DNA of 64,000 nt from Pseudomonas sp. WJP1 (GCF_028471945.1 NZ_CP110128.1:6475001-6539000), one strand, 5' to 3'. Counted from the first letter of the stretch, positions 28,678 to 37,657 are shown. Program-made: numbers and translations. Notes: generated by a model not told the origin, from the letters alone.

Positions 28678-29970
28678 ATGAAAGTCAAAGGCATCCGCTG
28701 GTGGATGGTCGGCCTGGTAACAGCCGGTCTGATCGTCAACTACCTCGCTCGCAATACCCTGTCAGTGGCCGCTCCGACCCTGATGAGCGAAATGAACATT
28801 TCCACCGAGCAGTACTCGCACATCGTTGTCGCCTGGCAGGTCTGCTATGCGCTGATGCAACCGGTGGCCGGCTACATCATCGATGCCATCGGCACCAAGA
28901 TGGGCTTCGCCATTTTCGCTTTCGCCTGGTCGATCGCCTGCGCACTGGCTGCGCTGGCGAGTGGCTGGCAGGGCCTGGCGTTCGTCCGCGGCCTGCTCGG
29001 GCTGACGGAAGCCGCAGGTTTGCCGGCGGCCGTGAAAGCCACCACCGAATGGTTTCCTGCCAAGGAGCGCTCGGTCGCGATTGGCTGGTTCAACATCGGC
29101 TCGTCGATTGGCGCACTGCTGGCGCCGCCCCTGGTGGTCTGGGCTATCCTGCACAGCGGCTGGGAACTGGCGTTCCTGATCGTCGGCGGTCTTGGCGTGC
29201 TCTGGAGCTTCCTATGGGTGATCCTGTACAAACATCCCCGGGATCAAAAGCGACTGGGCGATGCAGAACGCGATTACATCCTCAGCGGCCAGGAAGAACA
29301 TTTCAAGGAACCGGCCACGCAAAAAGGCAGCTGGAAGAAAATCATCGGCAGCCGTAATTTCTACGCCATCGCCAGCGCACGGATTCTCTCCGAGCCAGCC
29401 TGGCAGACCTTCAACGCGTGGATTCCGCTGTACCTGATGACCGAGCGGCACATGAACATCAAGGAGGTCGCGATGTTCGCCTGGCTGCCGTTCCTCGCCG
29501 CCGACCTCGGCTGTGTGCTCGGCGGATACCTGAGCCCGTTCTTCCATAAACACTGCAAAGTGTCGCTGTTCACCTCGCGCAAAATGGTCCTGCTGTTCGG
29601 AGCCTCGTGCATGATCGGCCCGGCGTGCATCGGCCTGGTCGCCAGCCCGTACACGGCGATTGCGCTGCTGTGCATCGGCGGTTTCGCTCACCAGACCTTG
29701 TCCGGTGCGCTGTATGCAATTACCTCTGACTCATTCGGTAAAAACGAAGTGGCCACGGCGACCGGCATGGGTGGCATGTTCGGCTACCTAGGCGCGGCGG
29801 CTTTCACCCTGGTGTTTGGCGTGATGGTGACCAAGATCGGCTACAGCCCGCTGTTCGTGACCCTGGCGATCTTCGACATCGTCGCCGCGTTCATCGTCTG
29901 GACCGTTGCCCGGGAGCTAAAACCTCAGGTAGCTTCGAGCCCACAGGCCGCATTGCAACCAGCAGGCTGA
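28678..29970 (+). CDS. MFS transporter, anion:cation symporter family (hexuronate-like)
   Basis: Inner-membrane proton-coupled symporter of the ACS family, which takes up hexuronates, glucarate and similar acids. The 431-residue protein has 12 predicted helices and family segments NYLARNTLSVAAP and WQVCYALMQPVAGYIID, and an RGLLGLTEAAGLPAAVKATTEWFP stretch like ExuT. The start is ATG 28678; GTG just before it is possible. It stands alone, without uronate catabolic genes, so the substrate is uncertain. Confidence 0.83.
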   Translation: MKVKGIRWWMVGLVTAGLIVNYLARNTLSVAAPTLMSEMNISTEQYSHIVVAWQVCYALMQPVAGYIIDAIGTKMGFAIFAFAWSIACALAALASGWQGLAFVRGLLGLTEAAGLPAAVKATTEWFPAKERSVAIGWFNIGSSIGALLAPPLVVWAILHSGWELAFLIVGGLGVLWSFLWVILYKHPRDQKRLGDAERDYILSGQEEHFKEPATQKGSWKKIIGSRNFYAIASARILSEPAWQTFNAWIPLYLMTERHMNIKEVAMFAWLPFLAADLGCVLGGYLSPFFHKHCKVSLFTSRKMVLLFGASCMIGPACIGLVASPYTAIALLCIGGFAHQTLSGALYAITSDSFGKNEVATATGMGGMFGYLGAAAFTLVFGVMVTKIGYSPLFVTLAIFDIVAAFIVWTVARELKPQVASSPQAALQPAG

Positions 29971-29980
29971 ACAAGATCCC

Positions 29981-30081
29981 CTGTAGGAGCGAGCCTGCTC
30001 GCGATGGTGGTGAACGATAACGCGTTAAACCAGGTATACGCGGCGTACTCTGGTTTTTCGCGAGCAGGCTCGCTCCTACAG
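29981..30081. repeat. REP pair (BIME) with inverted spacer motif
   Basis: CTGTAGGAGCGAGCCTGCTC from 29981 and the inverse ending at 30081. The spacer contains AACGATAACGCG, the complement of the CGCGTTATCGTT found in other copies. Confidence 0.88.
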
Positions 30082-30161
30082 AAGGTCTGTATTTTTACGA
30101 TATTGAGCTACCCCCTCAACGCGCTATGCTGCCCGACACCACCTCCGACCGAGACGTCGCC

Positions 30162-30791
30162 ATGTCCGCCCCGAGCATGACCCTGTACCACAACCCCCTT
30201 TCCCCCTTCGTCCGCAAAGTCATGGTGCTACTGCACGAAACCGGTCAACAGGACCGCGTCGCCCTGCAAAACTGCGTACTCACACCCGTCGACCCGGACC
30301 AGACCCTGATCGACGACAACCCCCTGAGCAAGATCCCCGCCCTGCGCCTGGCCGATGGCAGCATCATCCACGACAGCCGAGTGATCCTCGACTACCTCGA
30401 CCACCAGCACGTCGGCAACCCACTGATCCCCCGCGAAGGCTCGGCCCGCTGGCGGCGCCTCACCCTCGCCTCCCTGGCCGACGGCATCATGGACGCCGCG
30501 GTACTGGTGCGCTACGAAGTCGCCCTGCGCGCCCCGGAAAAACACTGGGACCAATGGCTCGACGGCCAGCGCGACAAGATCCGCCGAGCCCTGGCGTTGC
30601 TGGAAAAAGATGCGATGGCCGAGCTGACCAGCCATTTCGACATCGCCGCGATCGGTGTGGCCTGTGCGTTGGGTTATCTTGATTTGCGCCATCCGGATCT
30701 GGACTGGCGATCGGCGAATCCGCAGTTGGCGGGGTGGTACTTCGAGGTGAGTCAGCGGCCTTCGATGTTGGCGACGATGCCGAAGGTTTGA
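30162..30791 (+). CDS. Glutathione S-transferase family protein
   Basis: A 209-residue cytosolic GST-like protein: thioredoxin-fold N-terminal domain (MTLYHNPLSPFVRKVMVLLHETGQ, NPLSKIPALRLADGSIIHDSRVILDYLD) and an all-helical C-terminal domain. The cis-Pro in KIPAL and the glutathione-binding DS pair are present. The start is ATG 30162; an earlier ATG at 30126 would add 12 residues not typical of the family. A copy of its last ~92 bases, including the stop region, reappears at 31857. I recall a GST gene (PA0473) next to the fiu genes in PAO1. Confidence 0.88.
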   Translation: MSAPSMTLYHNPLSPFVRKVMVLLHETGQQDRVALQNCVLTPVDPDQTLIDDNPLSKIPALRLADGSIIHDSRVILDYLDHQHVGNPLIPREGSARWRRLTLASLADGIMDAAVLVRYEVALRAPEKHWDQWLDGQRDKIRRALALLEKDAMAELTSHFDIAAIGVACALGYLDLRHPDLDWRSANPQLAGWYFEVSQRPSMLATMPKV

Positions 30792-30808
30792 TGTAGCTGC
30801 GCAGCACC

Positions 30809-30824
30809 CTATCAGTTCTGATAG
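30809..30824 (+). promoter_or_regulatory. Conserved palindrome upstream of mini-RHS gene 1
   Basis: CTATCAGTTCTGATAG, a perfect 7-bp inverted repeat with TT centre, 69 nt before ATG 30894. The same element precedes all five mini-RHS genes, so it is probably a regulator site or part of the promoter. Confidence 0.7.
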
Positions 30825-30893
30825 TGGGCAAACGCTGAAAAAACTCCGATGCTTATGGTTCGGCTCCATCGACCTCTCTCGGAGTTTCAGCCA

Positions 30894-31748
30894 ATGCCTA
30901 CGCATTCACGCAATACAATCCTGCTGGCAACCGATCAACAGCGCTCGGTCTTGAGCGCCCTGAACGCGCATGGGCCTCATCCCATTGCTTACTCACCGTA
31001 CGGTCATCGCCCAGCGGAAAATGGCTTGCTTAGCCTGCTCGGGTTTAACGGCGAACCGCCGGATCCGCTGACCGGGCATTATCATTTGGGGAATGGTTAT
31101 CGGCAGTTCAATCCGGTGTTGATGCGGTTTAATAGTCCGGATAGTTGGAGTCCGTTTGGCAAGGGTGGTTTGAATGCGTATTGTTATTGCTTGGGGGATC
31201 CAAGGAACCGCATAGATCCTGAAGGGCACGCATCCGGTTCATTCGGTCGATTTTTTTCAAAGATGCTTGGGTTTCCGGTGCCTTCTAGAAAAGATGCTGC
31301 AATCGCCGCAATAAATGGTAATAAGAGGTTTGTTGCTCCACACGCTATTTTCGACCCGGTTGCTTTATTACCGTCCGCCAACGCCGAACAGCTTACAAAC
31401 TTCAAACAGATAAAGTATTTCGCGGAAAAAGCTGACAAGAAGATTTATTTATTTGAGAAATATAAAAACGATCATGCAACATTCACTTCCGTTAGGAAGG
31501 TCACTCTTGGCAATAAAACAAAACTCTACGCCGCACCCCCTCAACTAATTAAGATCAAAGCTAGTAGCAGCGCCACCGACCTGACTAAACAACAGGTAAA
31601 ATCTTTGAATAATTACATTCAAATAAACAAGAGAACCATGTTCGCATCGAACATAGTAGAAACCTTGACTTACCATAGTAAACTGGATGCAGAATATGCA
31701 AACATTATCAATGAAGCCTCAATGTCAAAACTTATACGCCAGCAATAA
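30894..31748 (+). CDS. Mini-RHS protein 1: RHS core with variable C-terminal tail
   Basis: A 284-residue protein. Residues 1-112 match the end of the RHS/TccC core as it occurs in Pseudomonas (LLATDQQRSVL, YSPYGHRP, LTGHYHLGNGYRQFNPVLMRFNSPD, GDPRNRIDPEGH). In full RHS toxins that segment lies just before the cleavage point and the toxin tail; the usual >1000-residue repeat shell is missing here. Residues 113-284 are a different, lysine-rich, AT-rich domain with no motif I recognise (ends NIINEASMSKLIRQQ). The start is ATG 30894 with GGAG 9 nt upstream, matching the starts of its paralogues. There is no signal peptide and no obvious immunity gene beside it. Toxin function is inference. Confidence 0.82.
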   Translation: MPTHSRNTILLATDQQRSVLSALNAHGPHPIAYSPYGHRPAENGLLSLLGFNGEPPDPLTGHYHLGNGYRQFNPVLMRFNSPDSWSPFGKGGLNAYCYCLGDPRNRIDPEGHASGSFGRFFSKMLGFPVPSRKDAAIAAINGNKRFVAPHAIFDPVALLPSANAEQLTNFKQIKYFAEKADKKIYLFEKYKNDHATFTSVRKVTLGNKTKLYAAPPQLIKIKASSSATDLTKQQVKSLNNYIQINKRTMFASNIVETLTYHSKLDAEYANIINEASMSKLIRQQ

Positions 31749-31807
31749 GGATCAATAAGGACCGACAACAAATGAGACAATAGTAGGAAGAATAATGGGA
31801 CAAGAAT

Positions 31808-31850
31808 AAGGGGACGGATCTATTTAAACCAAAACAGATCTGTCCCCTTC
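31808..31850. repeat. Inverted repeat GGGGACGGATCT...AGATCTGTCCCC
   Basis: Two 12-nt arms with one mismatch around a T/A-rich 14-nt loop, at the junction between mini-RHS gene 1 and the duplicated GST tail. It resembles the common intergenic AAGGGGACAGATnT repeat of proteobacteria and may have been a recombination point. Confidence 0.65.
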
Positions 31851-31856
31851 ACTCTG

Positions 31857-32372
31857 TGGACTGGCGCTCGGCGAATCCGCAGTTGGCGGGGGGGGTATTT
31901 CAAGGTGAGTCAGCGGCCGTCGATGCTGGCGACGATGCCGAAGGTTTAATGTAGCTGCGCCAGCACCCTATCAGTTCTGATAGTGGGCAATCGCTGAAAA
32001 AACTACGATGCTGATGGTTCGGCTCCATCGACCTGTCTCGGAGTATCAACCAATGCCTACGCATTCACGCAATACAATCTTGCTGGCAACTGATCAACAG
32101 CGCTCGGTATTGAGTGCCCTGAACGCACATGGGCCTCATCCCATCGCTTACACACCGTACGGTCTTCGCCCAGCGGAAATGGCTTGCTCAGCCTGCTCGG
32201 GTTTAACGGCGAACCGCCGGATCCGCTGACCGGGCATTATCATTTGGGCAATGGCTATCGGCAGTTCAATCCGGTTTTGATGCGGTTCAATAGCCCGGAC
32301 AGTTTGAGTCCGTTTGGGGAGGGTGGGTTGAATGCGTATGCGTATTGTGGGGGGACCCGAGGAATCGGAGTG
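31857..32372 (+). repeat. Tandem duplicate of 30700-31215 (GST tail + leader + RHS core)
   Basis: This block repeats, about 1.16 kb downstream and with scattered changes, the last ~92 bases of the GST gene, the palindromic leader and the 112-codon RHS core. Homology ends where the tail domains begin. The GST part is a non-coding relic here (a G-run replaces the original GGTGGTAC). It shows that the second mini-RHS gene arose by local duplication. Confidence 0.88.
31968..31983 (+). promoter_or_regulatory. Conserved palindrome upstream of mini-RHS gene 2
   Basis: CTATCAGTTCTGATAG, 69 nt before ATG 32053, identical to the element at 30809. Confidence 0.65.
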
Positions 32373-32878
32373 ATCAAACGGGGCATGTATGGTCAATGGC
32401 GTTTATTGACGATATTGCTATGCCCTTTGAGAAACTCCTCAGAGCAAAGTTACGCGGCGCTAAAGCAGTGCAAACCACACCGACTAACTCAATAACAAAA
32501 ACGACTTCAAGCCCTGCCACCGAAATTATCAGCCAAACAAAAACCAAGAATAGCGTTGGTAACCAACCAAAAACTCCAGACTGGAAGAAAAATGGATTCA
32601 ACTCACCAAGCGACTATAAAGCGTACGTAAAAAACCTGCCGACTTTAGACTCCAAAGGACAGCCAAAAAAACCTTTAACTAACACAACTCCAGGCACTTC
32701 AGCACAATCAAATATAAAAGACCAAATCGAGTCACGCCCCTCTAATGCCTGGGCAAACCGGCAATTAATAAAGCTTGATGAGGCGACACTCGAAGCACGC
32801 CACAGCCATAACGAGAGCAGGGTAATTCATTACGAAAATAAATTGATCCGTGCCGGCTTTGAACCGCCTTCCCATTAA
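32053..32878 (+). pseudogene. Mini-RHS gene 2, broken by two frameshifts
   Basis: The frame starting at ATG 32053 (MPTHSRNTILLATDQQRSVL) shifts at about 32178, where gene 1 has AAAA and this copy AAA. The next frame carries LLSLLGFNGEPPDPLTGHYH through GGLNAYAYCGG. It shifts again in a G-run near 32350, into the frame reading GDPRNRSDQTGHVWSMAF and on to a ~165-residue tail ending RAGFEPPSH at 32878. Both lesions are single-base losses in homopolymers, so they may be real decay or base-calling errors. The tail differs from all other copies and is rich in K, T, S and N. Confidence 0.8.
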
Positions 32879-32883
32879 CTTCC

Positions 32884-32914
32884 TTAGCCGCCGACGTTTC
32901 TGTTCGGCGGCTAA
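32884..32914 (+). terminator. Hairpin after mini-RHS gene 2
   Basis: TTAGCCGCCGA and TCGGCGGCTAA form a perfect 11-bp stem with a 9-nt loop, starting 6 nt after the stop codon. No T-run follows. Confidence 0.6.
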
Positions 32915-33023
32915 CTCCCTCCTCACCTCAATTCGTTGTTAACGCCGTTTCGGAAATAGTCCAGCAACTTTTTTGCCAACTCCCTCCCGATATCCTGATC
33001 CTCCCTCAATCCCAAAGACCGGC

Positions 33024-34394
33024 TCATTTCGCCACCCCAGCATCAAACTCCATCGGCTTGCCCACCTTCTGCCCAACCCCATACCAATCCAGTTTCCGCG
33101 TCAGTACCATAAACACACCCAACACCCCAAACAGCAACAACGACCCCATCAACAACGCATAATCCTCGGCACTCAACAAGCCATAGAGCAGGCCGTACAA
33201 CGCCGACAACCCTGCCGAAAAACTCAAGCCTTGGCGCACACTACGCAGTACATGGCAGACATAAAAACCAATCAACAACACGCAACCACTGGCCGACAGC
33301 AGATACGCCAAAGCAAATCCGATGTGTTCGGACAGCGACAACAGCAGCAGATAAAAGAACGCCAATGCCACGCCAACCAAGGCATATTGCACCGGGTGCA
33401 CCGCCAGGCTTTTCAGCACTTCGAACAGGAAGAAACCGGCGAAGGTCAGGACGATGAACAACAGCGCATATTTGATCGCCCGATCGCTTTTCAGGTACTG
33501 GTCCACCGGATCGATGAAGCTCACCCCGAAGCTGCGGCTGAACAACGCCTCACAGCCGCCACGGGACACACAGCTGCTCAGGATCTCTTGCAGATTGGCG
33601 GAAAAAAACGACGTCTGCCAATTGGCGGAGAAGCCCTGATCGGTGATTTCGCGCTGCGCCGGCAGGTAGTTGCCGATGAAGCTGGGATGCGGCCAGTTGG
33701 CAGCCAGCGAGACTTTGCTGGTCTTGCCTACCGGCAGGATCTGCAGCTGGCCGGTGCCTTGCAGCTTCAGGTCGAAACCGAAGGCCAGTTCTGTGTTTTG
33801 TCTCGCGTCCAACGCCGGCAAAGTCACGTGGACGCCCTCACCCAGCCAACCCACCTGGCTGCCCGGAACGAAGTCCAGCTTCTGCTCGTTCAGTTCGAGT
33901 TTCAAGGCATTCTCGATGCCGCGAATGTCGCTGATGCCGACCGCCAGGAACGGCTGGTCGAATTGGTAGTCGGCGAAGTCTTCCTTGATACCCAGTTGTG
34001 CTGGCAGTGAAAAATGGCCGCTGATACGGTTGTCGGCATGGAACAGACGTGCCTGATAAATGCCGCGCGAGCGCAGTTCGGTCTGTACCTGGCCATCGAG
34101 TTCGAAGCGCTCCGGCAGGAAGTACAAACGCCCCCTCTCTTCGCCGATTTCCTGATAACGCTCATTGGTTTTTTCGTGGGTCTTCCAGGTGCGCACCACC
34201 TTGCGATAAGGCACCACCATCAGCGGCCCGCTCAATTGCTGGCTGTAGCTGGAGCTGCGGGCGATGTCTTCGAGCACGCCGTCGCGCAGTTGCTGGCGGT
34301 CCTGGATCACACCGTTGATCATCAACAGCGGGATCAGCAACAACAGAATCAGTAGGGCGATCGCCCCGAGTTTTAGGGTCAGGCTGCGGTTCAT
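33024..34394 (-). CDS. creD: Cell envelope protein CreD
   Basis: Inner-membrane protein of the CreBC regulon; loss or overexpression changes envelope properties and beta-lactam or colicin tolerance in other bacteria. The 456-residue protein has one N-terminal membrane helix (LGAIALLILLLLIPLLMI), a large periplasmic domain (about 35-300) and a cluster of C-terminal helices. RDGVLEDIARSSSYSQQLSGPLMVVPY is typical of the family. It follows creC with a 51-nt gap on the same strand. Confidence 0.92.
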   Translation of the reverse strand: MNRSLTLKLGAIALLILLLLIPLLMINGVIQDRQQLRDGVLEDIARSSSYSQQLSGPLMVVPYRKVVRTWKTHEKTNERYQEIGEERGRLYFLPERFELDGQVQTELRSRGIYQARLFHADNRISGHFSLPAQLGIKEDFADYQFDQPFLAVGISDIRGIENALKLELNEQKLDFVPGSQVGWLGEGVHVTLPALDARQNTELAFGFDLKLQGTGQLQILPVGKTSKVSLAANWPHPSFIGNYLPAQREITDQGFSANWQTSFFSANLQEILSSCVSRGGCEALFSRSFGVSFIDPVDQYLKSDRAIKYALLFIVLTFAGFFLFEVLKSLAVHPVQYALVGVALAFFYLLLLSLSEHIGFALAYLLSASGCVLLIGFYVCHVLRSVRQGLSFSAGLSALYGLLYGLLSAEDYALLMGSLLLFGVLGVFMVLTRKLDWYGVGQKVGKPMEFDAGVAK

Positions 34395-34445
34395 GGGACT
34401 CTCCCTGTTTGGATGGGGAGAGTCTGGGTTGGCTGTGTGGGGGCT

Positions 34446-35879
34446 TTATGAGGGGAATATGGAGATTATGTGGAGACTGACTTCCACCCCACCTTCGACA
34501 TTGCCAATGCTCATTTCCCCACCGTGCAACTTCACCACTTCCTCGACAAAATTAAGCCCCAGCCCCGTGCTCTTGCGTCCATTGTCCGGTCGCGGCAATG
34601 AGTAGAAACGCTCGCACAATCGTGGCAATGCATAGTCAGGAATCGCCTCGGCCTGGTTGAACAGTGTGAACTCGATCTGCTCGCCAATCTGCTTGGCACT
34701 GAATCGCAACACGCCCTTTGCCGGAGTGAAATCCAGTGCATTCTCCAACAGATTTCCAAGCGCCTGCCGCAACAGGAACGGCTCACCGATCAACGTCAGA
34801 TCCCGTGGAATCGTTTGTTCCACGCGCAGCTCTTTGCCTTCGATACGCGCCGCTTGAGCGCTCAGCAACTCATTCACCAAAGCCGCCAATGGCACTTCTA
34901 CGCGCTCCTCAAGCCCCTGGCGCTGTTCAACCTGCGCCAGATTCAACAAGCGCTCGATCAACTGCTGCATCCGCGCACTTTCGTTGTCGATGTTGCTGAC
35001 AAAACGCTGCCGCTGAGCCGACGGCATCTCACCTTGCAGCAGCTCCGCCGCGCCACGAATCGCCGCCAGCGGACTTTTCAGCTCATGGGTCAGCGTATGC
35101 ACATAGCGCTCGACATAGGCCTTGCCTTCGAGCTGCGTACGCATCTGTTCCACCGCCGTCGCCAGTTGCTCCAGTTCGCCGCCGTGATAATGCGGCACCT
35201 CGACCCGCCGGCCCTCGCTGACGGCCTGGGCATAAGCGGTCAACCGTCGCAGCGCGCGGCTCAGCCACCAGGACAACAATGCGCCGAACAACAGGCCGAG
35301 GCCGATCAGCCCGGCACCATAGGCGAGCAATCGTCGCTCCGTGCGATCCACGTAAGGCTGCAACGAGCTGTTGGGTTTGGCCACGGTGACCACACCGATG
35401 ATCTGCCCGTTGTCGCGAATCGGTGCACCGACGTGCATCACCGACGAGCTCGCATCATCTGGATCGCTACGGCTGGAGCGGGCGCCGTATTCGCCGCGCA
35501 GGGTCAGGTAAACGTCGTTCCAGCGCGAGTAATCCTGACCAACCGCCACGCCGCTGGAGTCGAGCACCACCCTGCCCTTGGCGTCGGTGACGTAGATACG
35601 ATGATTGACCTGATTCTTCGACAGGCCCCAGATGTTCGCCTTGGGTTGCCGTTCGCCGTAGGCCTTGAGCAGCTCGGGCCAGCGGTTCTGGTTGAGGGTG
35701 CCGGCCTTGAAGTCATCGCGCAGGATTTCGGCCATCAGGTTGGCGGTGTCGACCAGGGTTTCTTCGGTGGACTGGCGCACACCCGGGCGGATTTCTTCCA
35801 TCACGGTGTTGAGCACGAAGTAACCGGTCAAACCGATAAACAGCGCGTACACCAGGAAAATCCGGATCCCCAACGGCAT
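34446..35879 (-). CDS. creC: Sensor histidine kinase CreC
   Basis: Membrane sensor kinase pairing with CreB; the system responds to carbon or envelope conditions and, in P. aeruginosa, to beta-lactam exposure. The 477-residue protein has two membrane helices (about 7-27 and 185-205) around a periplasmic sensor region, then HAMP, the H-box THELKSPLAA with His265, the N-box LLENALDF and the G-box GRKSTGLGL. Its ATG overlaps the creB stop (TGATG). Confidence 0.93.
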   Translation of the reverse strand: MPLGIRIFLVYALFIGLTGYFVLNTVMEEIRPGVRQSTEETLVDTANLMAEILRDDFKAGTLNQNRWPELLKAYGERQPKANIWGLSKNQVNHRIYVTDAKGRVVLDSSGVAVGQDYSRWNDVYLTLRGEYGARSSRSDPDDASSSVMHVGAPIRDNGQIIGVVTVAKPNSSLQPYVDRTERRLLAYGAGLIGLGLLFGALLSWWLSRALRRLTAYAQAVSEGRRVEVPHYHGGELEQLATAVEQMRTQLEGKAYVERYVHTLTHELKSPLAAIRGAAELLQGEMPSAQRQRFVSNIDNESARMQQLIERLLNLAQVEQRQGLEERVEVPLAALVNELLSAQAARIEGKELRVEQTIPRDLTLIGEPFLLRQALGNLLENALDFTPAKGVLRFSAKQIGEQIEFTLFNQAEAIPDYALPRLCERFYSLPRPDNGRKSTGLGLNFVEEVVKLHGGEMSIGNVEGGVEVSLHIISIFPS

Positions 35880-36556
35880 CAGCCTTGCCTCGGGTTATAG
35901 CTGTAGCCCAGGCCACGATGGGTCTGGATCGGCTCGGCATCGGCCTTCACCTGGCGTAATTTGGCGCGCACGCTCTTAATGTGGCTGTCGATGCTGCGCT
36001 CATAACCGGCGTCGGCGGCGACACCCAGCGCATCGAGCAATTGCTCGCGGCTGAACACCCGCTCGGGTTGTTCCAGCAGGCATTGCAGCAAACGGAATTC
36101 GTGGCGGGTGAGGGTCAGCAACTGACCGCGATAGCTGATCTGCACACGATCGCTGTCGATACGAAACAGTGCTGACGACTCTTCTACCGCCCGGGGTGCC
36201 ATGCGCTTGAGAATCGCCCGGACCCGCGCCGCCACTTCACGGGGGCTGAACGGCTTGACCACGTAATCGTCGGCGCCGATTTCCAGGCCAACAACGCGGT
36301 CGATCTCGCCATCGCGGGCGCTGAGAAACATCACCGGTACTTCGCTGAACCGCCGCAATTGCTTGCAGGTTTCGAAGCCGCTGATGTCGGGCAGGCCGAT
36401 GTCGAGGATGATCAGGTCTGCCGGGGTCTGACGCTGATGCTCCAGCGCCGCCGCGCCAAGGGTCAGCCAGGTGGTGCTGAACCCTTCGCCCTGCAAGGCG
36501 AAAATCAGGGTGTCGGCAATCGATGCTTCGTCTTCGACAATCAGGATATGAGGCAT
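35879..36556 (-). CDS. creB: Response regulator CreB
   Basis: OmpR-family regulator of 225 residues: receiver domain with phosphorylation site Asp52 (LIILDIGLPDISG) and Lys near 103 (VVKPFSPREV), then a winged-helix DNA-binding domain (LTRHEFRLLQCLLEQPERVFSREQLLDAL). The start is ATG 36556 (MPHILIVEDE); the frame extends 14 codons upstream without support. It is first in the creB-creC-creD run. CreB sites (TTCACnnnnnnTTCAC in E. coli) were not found in the short leader. Confidence 0.92.
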   Translation of the reverse strand: MPHILIVEDEASIADTLIFALQGEGFSTTWLTLGAAALEHQRQTPADLIILDIGLPDISGFETCKQLRRFSEVPVMFLSARDGEIDRVVGLEIGADDYVVKPFSPREVAARVRAILKRMAPRAVEESSALFRIDSDRVQISYRGQLLTLTRHEFRLLQCLLEQPERVFSREQLLDALGVAADAGYERSIDSHIKSVRAKLRQVKADAEPIQTHRGLGYSYNPRQG

Positions 36557-36651
36557 GGCGTCCGAGCCTGATGGTGGAGTGGGCGAACGGTGACTCAAGG
36601 CTGAATCGACGTCAATCCGACTGAGTTAAATCGCGGCGGGGTCTGTAGGAC

Positions 36652-36667
36652 CTAGCAGTTCTGATAG
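36652..36667 (+). promoter_or_regulatory. Conserved palindrome upstream of mini-RHS gene 3
   Basis: CTAGCAGTTCTGATAG (one base different from the element at 30809), 67 nt before ATG 36735. The following sequence GTAGGCAATG...GAAAAA...GACCGATGCTGG is shared with gene 4. Confidence 0.7.
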
Positions 36668-36734
36668 TAGGCAATGGCGGAAAAAGGACCGATGCTGGGG
36701 AACAGCTTTCTGGACCGTACTCGGAGCTCAGCCG

Positions 36735-37598
36735 ATGTCTGATCGATCACGCAAAACAATACTGCTCGCAACCGATCAACAACAGTCAGTGTTGAACGCC
36801 CGCGACGCGAATCAGCCCCGTCTGATTGCGTACACGCCCTATGGCCACCGTCCACGGGAAAACGGTTTGCTCAGCCTGCTCGGGTTTAATGGTGAACTAC
36901 CGGACCGGCTGACCGGGCATTATCATTTGGGGAAAGGGTATCGGCAGTTCAATCCGGTGTTGATGCGGTTTAACAGCCCGGATAGTTGGAGCCCGTTTGG
37001 CAGGGGTGGTTTAAATGCTTATGCGTACTGCACGGGAAACCCCATAAATTGGAAAGACCCAACGGGTCACACCTTAGTACCCGCTAGCTTTTTCGACGAA
37101 ATATTCATGAACCTCTATAAATTCATGAAGGGACCGAAAAGTGAGCGATTTACAGACATCGTAATGACCACAGAACAACACTTTGGTGGAGCAGAAAAAA
37201 TAAGAATGCTCGCAAACCATAAAAACACACCCCCTGACGCACTCATTGCTCGGGCTCTATCTGACAAAAAAAAACCTACTTACTTCAATACAGAAAACCC
37301 TTCAGATATAGCAACAGGCATCAAGCATCTCAACAGCGCTGACAAATATCTTCGAGACACCTTGGATGTAGTTACCACCAATACCGGTTTACTCAATCCA
37401 AAAAACCAGTTCCTTAAACACCTGAATGAAACGGAAATAAGAAATCTGAAGGCTGACCTGCTCGCCCATAAAAATGAATTGGCACGCGTGATTTCCCACG
37501 TCTCATCCCTGCGCATTGAGGGCCCCAGCCGTTTCGCCGGCGACTTCAACGCACAAGACTTTGTTGATACCGCGGTCAGAATCAGAGACTCACGCTAG
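36735..37598 (+). CDS. Mini-RHS protein 3: RHS core with variable tail
   Basis: A 287-residue protein. Residues 1-112 are the same RHS core as in gene 1 (KTILLATDQQQSVL to NPINWKDPTGH, ending at 112). Residues 113-287 are a third, unrelated tail (SFFDEIFMNLYKFMKGPKS..., FVDTAVRIRDSR), mostly helical by composition and AT-rich in codon use. GGAG lies 8 nt before the ATG. There is no signal peptide. The gene stands between creB and mini-RHS gene 4 on the plus strand, starting 989 nt before it. I recognise no toxin motif in the tail. Confidence 0.82.
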   Translation: MSDRSRKTILLATDQQQSVLNARDANQPRLIAYTPYGHRPRENGLLSLLGFNGELPDRLTGHYHLGKGYRQFNPVLMRFNSPDSWSPFGRGGLNAYAYCTGNPINWKDPTGHTLVPASFFDEIFMNLYKFMKGPKSERFTDIVMTTEQHFGGAEKIRMLANHKNTPPDALIARALSDKKKPTYFNTENPSDIATGIKHLNSADKYLRDTLDVVTTNTGLLNPKNQFLKHLNETEIRNLKADLLAHKNELARVISHVSSLRIEGPSRFAGDFNAQDFVDTAVRIRDSR

Positions 37599-37641
37599 AG
37601 CCACGTAACGGTGAGTCCGCTCAGGGAGGGTTCTGTAGTAA

Positions 37642-37657
37642 CTAGCAGTTCTGATAG
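37642..37657 (+). promoter_or_regulatory. Conserved palindrome upstream of mini-RHS gene 4
   Basis: CTAGCAGTTCTGATAG, 66 nt before ATG 37724 and identical to the element at 36652. Confidence 0.7.

Noticed and set aside
31808-31850. Inverted repeat as the end of an insertion sequence
   Set aside because: There is no transposase frame or target duplication; it matches a common dispersed intergenic repeat better.
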